Assembly: GCA_910587895.1 (NCBI GenBank)
Contig: CAJUOE010000052.1
Span: 1-46,674, forward strand
Length of the DNA: 46,674 nucleotides
Reading direction: 5' to 3'
From: an uncultured Lachnospiraceae bacterium
Lineage (GTDB): Bacteria; Bacillota; Clostridia; Lachnospirales; Lachnospiraceae
Shown here: positions 40,686 to 46,674 of the stretch, in pieces
How the letters are laid out: each line of letters opens with the position of its first letter
Numbering within the stretch: the first letter of the stretch is position 1
The notes under the pieces: generated by a model
What the model saw: the letters and a program-made list of their open reading frames with translations, nothing else
What the model was told of the DNA's origin: nothing
Database searches by the model: none
Program-made: the position numbers and the translations under genes

Positions 40686-43600
40686 ATGAAAATAGTAAAG
40701 CGAGCATTATCATTATTCCTGTCGGTCGCGATGGTGGTCACAGGGGTAAATTTGGGAACGCTGTCGAAGGTGCAGGCGGCGGAAATCAAGAACGAAACAT
40801 ATTATCGGGAAGTAACGGGAACATTCTATGGCACGGAGGGCAATCAGGTTTCTTTAGGGACGAGTACCCAACTTTCTGCCGAAGGAGGCGCGGCATGTGC
40901 AGCATCCATTAAAGGTACGACATATGATGGAAGTAATACGTCTAACTGGGGAAGTGCAAGATATGGATGTTTGGTATTTCAGATTCCAACGGATATGGAT
41001 CTTACAAATTTGCAGAATGCCAGTGTTACCTTGAAAATTAGAAGGGTAGCTAATTTGAGTACCAATGGCTGGATGAAAGTCGCGTTATATGAGACAAATA
41101 ATCCGCAAATTACCAGCGGAAGCCCTGAGAGCAATTATAGTGTCAAAAATGGCTATCACGGTGTAGATTCAGCTTTTTGGAGTGAGGAAAAAATCTCTGA
41201 CAGGGACGATGCGAACAACCTTCAGATTGTTCATTTTAATGTTAAGGATGCCGTTCAAAACGTGGATATGGAAAATGGCAGGCTGGTTCTGCGCGTGCAG
41301 GTGCCAAGAGCCGGAATCGCATTTAACGACAATACGCCGGCAACCTTAATGATTGACGCAACGACTCCGACAAATGCATCAGTGGAGTATGTGGACGAAC
41401 AGGGCAATAAGATTCAGAATGACAAGATCCTGGACGTGTCTGTGGGTTCAAGATATACTTATGATATTTTGAATGAGGAAAAGACCCTTACAAAAGATGG
41501 GCAGGAGTATAAATATCAGGCAGATGCCAGCAAGACGGAGATAAGCAATGTAATGGTATCGGGCGATGATGGAGCGGCAGCAAATAATAAGATAACGCTT
41601 GTCTATAAAAAAGTAGAACTCGTTTCTGCCATTGCCCCATCAACCATCTATGCCATAGAGGGCAATGAGCCGATTCTGCCGAAACAGGTGGCGGCAAATA
41701 CCAATATCGCAGATTATACGTCAAAAACAAATGTAACGTGGGATGTTTCTGGTGTGGAATGGACGGTTGGTGAACATATTATTTCTGGAACAGCAGCAGG
41801 GCTTGATGGCGATAATGCAAAAGTATCTGTGAAAGTCCAGGTATATGAATGTGATGAAGCCATCAATGAAACAATTGTGGCTGCTCATGCAGAGGGCGGA
41901 AAAGATGGTCTCCATATGCTTTCCAGACAGTATAAGGGAGAGATTATCAGCGAATTTGATATCACGACAACCGGAACGGTAAGCGATGGAGCATTTGTGT
42001 ATCCCGCCAAAGTTCTTACGAATAATAATGATGTATGGAACAATGGCGGTCCTATGCTGCATTTCAAAAAAGACCAGGGATTTTTCAATGTAAGAGCTGG
42101 AGATGGAACCGGTGGAAGCGCTGCGAATGATCCGGAAAGAGATGGAAAAGCAATTTACGATGGTAAAAGTACCTATCATGTAAGGATAGAGATGGATTCC
42201 TCAACCAGCCCAGGGGTATACAGGGCTTATGTGACAGATCCGGATGGAAATGTGAATGAGGTAGGGACGAATCCAGATGGAAACGGATTCAGAAAATATG
42301 AAAAAGGCGTGATTGAAAGCTATTATGTTGGGCGTGGCGGTTTTAATGTCACAAACCACAAAATCTACTGGAAAGCCGGCTATGCTTTAGCGAGCATTGA
42401 TTTCTGCGCGCCGGATGGCGCCAAATTAGCCCCATCTGTTACATCTAAGGAAATGCCGGATTCTTCCAAGGCGATAGATGCAGAAACGGCAGCGGCATTA
42501 TTCACACCCAAGGCGAAGGACGGCAAGATTTATCTGTATAACGCAGACAATTCAGGCTGGGACATGGATAACAGTGGAGAATACGAAACGGGTGGAAAAG
42601 ATATAGCGGCCACCGAAAGCGCAACCATGCCGGCTGCAGGCAAAGAGATACACTTTATAGCAAATTATGAAGAAGCTCAGTTTAAGGCACAGGCAGAGGA
42701 AGTTAAGCTGGAAGCGGTGCTTGGCAAGATGCCGGTTCTGCCGAATACAGTAAAGGCTACATATGAAGATGTGGAAGGTGCAATCGAGACGGAAGTTACC
42801 TGGAATATCACAGAAGAGGATGTTGCCACGGAGACGCCTGACGGTCAGCCCAGGACAGTAACGGGAACCTTTGTGAATGGTGAAACCGTAACGGCAACGC
42901 TTGAAGTAAAACATGCATACCTGCTTGCACATTATGCATTTGACGGTGAAAATCCTGCCGAGGACAGCACGGGAAGACATGATGACGCCGTGCTGGAGAA
43001 TGTAACCGAAGGCGCGGATGGTGTGGAAAGCGGCAGTACGGCGGTAACGCTGAAAGGCGGCAGCAACGGAACTTCCTATGTAAAACTTCCGGATGATTTA
43101 CTGCAGGTGCCGGGTCCGAACCGAACCGACCGGGTGACGCAGGACGATATTACGATTTCCATGTTTATCAACCGTGAAGTCAACGGCAATTCCTTTGCCC
43201 TGACGCTTCATGCGACAGAGGTAGGAAAAAGCAATCCGGCAGGGCATCTGGGATTAATCAATAAAGATACAAAAGAGGTATCCGGAGGAAATTACGGAGC
43301 GCCTTACCTGAACTTTGAATACAGAAAGGGCAATACTACCACCGGTCAGTTGAAACCGGAAGGAAACCCGGTGACGCCTTCCAAACAATGGGTGCATTTT
43401 GCCATTGTGACGAACGGAAGCGAGGGCACGGCAAAATTGTACCAGGATGGCGTGTTAGTGGCAGAACAGGAAGGAACGATTGTGAAACCTTCAGAGCTGC
43501 CAGCGCAGAACAACTACCTGGGACGCGCTTCTTGGCCGGATAACGACTATAAAGCTACCTATGATGACTTCAGGGTCTACAATGGAATTCTTACAGAAGA

Positions 43601-46600
43601 AGAAATACAAGAGATTGCCAACGAGAAACTCTGCAAGGCTCCGGTGGATGATATTTACGATAGTCTCGCGCTGACCCTGGCATCGGGAGAAGGAACCTTC
43701 AATAAGGATGAGATTACGGAGGATCTGAACCTTCCGACAGAAATGGAGACCAGCGACGGCAAGAATATACAGGGTCTTAAGATTACATGGGAATCAGACA
43801 GCACGGCAATCCGGGCAAATGGTAAAGTGGTACGTCCATCCAAGAAGAATGGAAATGCAACCGTGAACCTGAAAGCAACCATTCAGTATGGTTCCTACAC
43901 GAGGACAAAGACGTTTGCAAATCTGACTGTGTTGGCATTGGACGGCGCGTCATTTGTCGAGTTTGACGAGGCATATGCGCAGGCAGAAGAGAGATATGAA
44001 TCTGCCAAAGCGGAAAATATTTATACAGACGCCAGCCTGGCTGCAATGAAGGCAAAGCTGGAGGAGGCAGACGCTGTCAAGGAAACAGAGGGCAAGCCGG
44101 AGGAGGATTCGGATGCCGTAGACGCTATGGCAGAGCAGCTTAAGACAATAGCGGACGTTCTGGTGTTAAAGAGCTTTGAGGAAGTAAACAAATCATTGGC
44201 TGCGTGGTATCCGCTGGATGATGCGGATGATAAAGCAAAAGATTTCTCTGGCAAAGGCTGTCACGGAACGGCGGCAGATTCTGTAACATTCAGCAGGGAG
44301 AGCGGTGCAACGTTCAATGGCGGCAAGGGACTTCAGAACTGCATCAAACTGCCGGCAGAATCGCTGGAACGCTTGAATGTTACAGACAATATGACCTTCT
44401 CTTTCTGGGCGAAAGATGAGCGTGGAACCAAGTCCAATGCCTTCGGTATTGGCTCCGGAGATGCATTTGGCAGCAATGGATGTGTCAGTGGAAATAATAA
44501 AGACGCACAGTTCTTCTATGTCAATACGTGTGACAATAATGAACTGTATTCCAGTGTAAATACAAAATATTGGAGTTCACCATCTACAATCAAGACTACA
44601 GCGCCCGCGAAGGATGAGTGGCATCACATTACCAGCGTCATTTCCGGGAAAACGCTTACCCTCTATGTGGATGGAGTAAAACAGGGGGAGACGATAGCAA
44701 CCCAGGCCACGTTGACGGAAATCTGGAATCAGGATCCTCAGACGCGTGGAATGTATATCGGAAACTGCAGCTATGGCACACAGCCGGAAGCCAAGGCAGA
44801 TGCAGATTACAAGGGTTCCATCCGCGACGTCCGCGTGTACAATGCATCGCTGGCGCCCGCGCAGATAGAGGCGGCTTATCAGTATAAGGATGAGGTTCTT
44901 CCGATGAAATACGCAAAGGATGACCTGATTGGGACGCTGGGAGCAAGAGTGGACGAAGATGGAACGGTAATCCTCAATGTAACGAACCTGTCAACAACAG
45001 AAGGCATTCTTACTCTGCCGTCAACCAGTTATGGCGACGCAAAGGTCTCCTGGATTTCTTCTGACGATGAGATTATCAATGCGACGACTGGAGCAGCAGC
45101 GATTCCGGCAAAAGGAGAGCCTCATAAAAAAGCAACCCTGACGGCTACAATAAGCATCGGAGAGGGAGAGGAGACACAGACTTCTCAGGTGGTATTCCAC
45201 TGCGAGGTATACTTTAAGAATGATACAGATACGACAGCTTTGCAGCAGGCGCTTCAGACGATTGAAGAGGAAAACCTTGTAGAAGGAGAATATACAACAG
45301 CAAGTTGGAATGCGCTCAAAGAGGCTAAGAAAAAGGCACAGGAACAGATAGACGACCCGGGTGATGCCGCACAGGTAGCAGCGGTGAAGGGCGAACTTGA
45401 GGCTGCAAGACAGGGATTAAAGAGACGCGGCGATATGGAGCTTTTGCAGAATGCAGTTGCAGAGGCAGAGAAAATCACAGCGCAGGCTGATTATACGCCG
45501 GCAAGCTGGGGAATTTTTGACACAGCGCTGACAGAGGCAAAAGATAAGCTGGAGGCTGACTTATCCGTAGAAGAAGTAACGGAGCTGGTAAACGCATTGC
45601 AGACAGCCATGAACGGCCTTACACCTACCGAAGAACAGAAAGTGGGAGAGAAAGAAAAGGCAGATATGGCGGCGGCAATCGCTGAAATCAATGCGTTGAA
45701 AAAGACATATTACACAAACGAAAGCTGGACGGCTCTTCAGCAAAAGGTAACGGCGTTGAAAGCGTTGCAGAATAAGGCAAATGCGACAAAGAATGAGGTT
45801 AAGGCGGCGATTGATGCCCTGGAAGATGCCAGGAATAAGCTTGTGCCGACTGGAAACCAGACGCCTGACGCGGCTAAAATCGCAGAGCTGACGACAGCTT
45901 ATGAAGCTGCAACGACAGCAAACGAAGGCATGAAAGAAACTGATTATACTGCTGAGAGCTGGGAAGCATACCAGAATGCATACGCAGCAATGAAAAAGAT
46001 TGCGGACCGCCTCGCAGATGACGCTAAGAAAGGCAGCGTAACCAAGAGCGAAATTGATACGGCAATTGCGAACCTGAAAACTGCAACCGAAGGGCTTGTG
46101 CGTAACGTTGACAAGACAGCATTGAATGCAGCAATCGCAGGATGCACCAACCTGAACGCCTCCGAGTACACCGCAGCAACCTGGAGTGCATTCCAGGCAT
46201 CACTGAATGCAGCAAAGGCAGTTGCAGCCAAAGACGGCGCCACACAGGCAGAAGTAGACGCTGCGCTTGCAGACCTGAATGCGAAGAAAGCCGCGTTGCA
46301 GAAACCTGTGCTGGTAAGCAGCATCAAGCTTACTGCAACCTACAAGAATGTGGCTGCCGGAAAGAAGACGACGGTCAAGGCAGTGGTAAACAGCAACGCA
46401 ACAGACAAAGGCATAACCTTTGCATCATCGAATGCGAAGTGGGCGACCGTAAATTCCAAAACCGGCGTGGTAACGACGAAGAAAGCCGGAGCAGGCAAGA
46501 CCGTAACCATCACGGCGACGGCAAATGATGCAGGCAAGAAGAAACAGACCATCAAGATTAAGATCATGAAGAATGCCGTTACGAAGGTAACGGTCAAGAA

Positions 46601-46674
46601 GAAATCCCTGAAGGTCAAGGCCGGAAAGAAAGTCACCATTAAGGCGACAGTAAAGACGAACGGCAAGAAGGCCA
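40686..46674 (+). CDS. Giant secreted LamG/FIVAR/Ig-like surface protein (3' truncated by the window)
   Basis: One uninterrupted frame from ATG 40686 to the right edge, at least 1,996 residues, spot-checked at several points. A signal peptide covers residues 1-32 (ending VQAAE). A CBM96/DNase-like beta domain follows at about 60-230 (LVFQIPTDMDLTNLQNASVTLKI), then a MucBP-like segment (230-305) and Ig-like 4-type segments (310-385 and 660-740). A beta-rich region of unknown type lies between them. LamG/concanavalin domains lie at about 746-970 and 1171-1400, with Ig-like and FIVAR units between. Five FIVAR repeats, each with Y(T/N)xxSW or a variant, span about 1515-1875, and a BIG2-type domain begins at 1877. 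It probably binds glycans at the cell surface. No catalytic domain is visible in the part seen; an anchor should lie beyond the edge. Confidence 0.85.
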   Translation, partial: MKIVKRALSLFLSVAMVVTGVNLGTLSKVQAAEIKNETYYREVTGTFYGTEGNQVSLGTSTQLSAEGGAACAASIKGTTYDGSNTSNWGSARYGCLVFQIPTDMDLTNLQNASVTLKIRRVANLSTNGWMKVALYETNNPQITSGSPESNYSVKNGYHGVDSAFWSEEKISDRDDANNLQIVHFNVKDAVQNVDMENGRLVLRVQVPRAGIAFNDNTPATLMIDATTPTNASVEYVDEQGNKIQNDKILDVSVGSRYTYDILNEEKTLTKDGQEYKYQADASKTEISNVMVSGDDGAAANNKITLVYKKVELVSAIAPSTIYAIEGNEPILPKQVAANTNIADYTSKTNVTWDVSGVEWTVGEHIISGTAAGLDGDNAKVSVKVQVYECDEAINETIVAAHAEGGKDGLHMLSRQYKGEIISEFDITTTGTVSDGAFVYPAKVLTNNNDVWNNGGPMLHFKKDQGFFNVRAGDGTGGSAANDPERDGKAIYDGKSTYHVRIEMDSSTSPGVYRAYVTDPDGNVNEVGTNPDGNGFRKYEKGVIESYYVGRGGFNVTNHKIYWKAGYALASIDFCAPDGAKLAPSVTSKEMPDSSKAIDAETAAALFTPKAKDGKIYLYNADNSGWDMDNSGEYETGGKDIAATESATMPAAGKEIHFIANYEEAQFKAQAEEVKLEAVLGKMPVLPNTVKATYEDVEGAIETEVTWNITEEDVATETPDGQPRTVTGTFVNGETVTATLEVKHAYLLAHYAFDGENPAEDSTGRHDDAVLENVTEGADGVESGSTAVTLKGGSNGTSYVKLPDDLLQVPGPNRTDRVTQDDITISMFINREVNGNSFALTLHATEVGKSNPAGHLGLINKDTKEVSGGNYGAPYLNFEYRKGNTTTGQLKPEGNPVTPSKQWVHFAIVTNGSEGTAKLYQDGVLVAEQEGTIVKPSELPAQNNYLGRASWPDNDYKATYDDFRVYNGILTEEEIQEIANEKLCKAPVDDIYDSLALTLASGEGTFNKDEITEDLNLPTEMETSDGKNIQGLKITWESDSTAIRANGKVVRPSKKNGNATVNLKATIQYGSYTRTKTFANLTVLALDGASFVEFDEAYAQAEERYESAKAENIYTDASLAAMKAKLEEADAVKETEGKPEEDSDAVDAMAEQLKTIADVLVLKSFEEVNKSLAAWYPLDDADDKAKDFSGKGCHGTAADSVTFSRESGATFNGGKGLQNCIKLPAESLERLNVTDNMTFSFWAKDERGTKSNAFGIGSGDAFGSNGCVSGNNKDAQFFYVNTCDNNELYSSVNTKYWSSPSTIKTTAPAKDEWHHITSVISGKTLTLYVDGVKQGETIATQATLTEIWNQDPQTRGMYIGNCSYGTQPEAKADADYKGSIRDVRVYNASLAPAQIEAAYQYKDEVLPMKYAKDDLIGTLGARVDEDGTVILNVTNLSTTEGILTLPSTSYGDAKVSWISSDDEIINATTGAAAIPAKGEPHKKATLTATISIGEGEETQTSQVVFHCEVYFKNDTDTTALQQALQTIEEENLVEGEYTTASWNALKEAKKKAQEQIDDPGDAAQVAAVKGELEAARQGLKRRGDMELLQNAVAEAEKITAQADYTPASWGIFDTALTEAKDKLEADLSVEEVTELVNALQTAMNGLTPTEEQKVGEKEKADMAAAIAEINALKKTYYTNESWTALQQKVTALKALQNKANATKNEVKAAIDALEDARNKLVPTGNQTPDAAKIAELTTAYEAATTANEGMKETDYTAESWEAYQNAYAAMKKIADRLADDAKKGSVTKSEIDTAIANLKTATEGLVRNVDKTALNAAIAGCTNLNASEYTAATWSAFQASLNAAKAVAAKDGATQAEVDAALADLNAKKAALQKPVLVSSIKLTATYKNVAAGKKTTVKAVVNSNATDKGITFASSNAKWATVNSKTGVVTTKKAGAGKTVTITATANDAGKKKQTIKIKIMKNAVTKVTVKKKSLKVKAGKKVTIKATVKTNGKKA

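Noticed and set aside
45235..46310. DNA repeat array
   Set aside because: The periodicity is at protein level (FIVAR repeats); the nucleotide sequence is divergent between units.

Overview
The window reads as a chromosomal segment of a Gram-positive anaerobe of the Clostridia, most likely a Lachnospiraceae gut bacterium. This rests on strong GGAGG ribosome sites, a Tad/Flp locus with DUF5702-like and DUF6382/FHA-like proteins and no outer-membrane secretin, and the gene order birA - small unknown - coaX - dusB - unknown - greA - lysS. I identified families by reading motifs; no database search was possible.

Layout. 1-8068: a Tad (type IVb/Flp pilus) operon on the + strand, entered mid-gene: ATPase, two TadB/TadC-like membrane proteins, Flp pilin, DUF5702-like protein, TadE-like proteins, prepilin peptidase and an FHA protein. 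8.1-10.65 kb: a flavodoxin/SCP2 fusion, a HIT protein and a convergent stand-alone murG. 10.9-15.3 kb: a hybrid histidine kinase gene broken by one in-frame TGA, a solute-binding lipoprotein with no permease, an unexplained long hairpin and a small membrane protein. 15.3-21.9 kb: pgi, a divergent chemoreceptor, an SH3/cell-wall hydrolase, and an nfeD-SPFH pair. 21.9-29.5 kb: argF and the housekeeping run ending in a lysyl-tRNA synthetase fused to an HD domain. 29.5-32.4 kb: a BceAB-like ABC transporter followed by a PAS protein.

32.5-39.8 kb is the most interesting metabolic region. It holds a four-gene, three-type iron-sulfur/FAD amine dehydrogenase (small [2Fe-2S] protein, FAD subunit with two ferredoxin-type clusters, BFD protein, DadA/SoxB-like catalytic subunit) and an AraC regulator. 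These are followed by a PII-like protein lacking the uridylylation tyrosine, an APC amino acid permease and an ornithine-cyclodeaminase-family enzyme. The set resembles opine or hydroxyproline/proline oxidation loci, rebuilt for an anaerobe and joined to a PII sensor. Near-identical terminator sequences bracket the first half.

39.9-46.7 kb: a nuclease/transposase-family remnant, an AT-rich regulatory stretch, and a giant secreted LamG/FIVAR/Ig-like surface protein that runs off the right edge. No rRNA, tRNA, CRISPR array or intact mobile element was seen.
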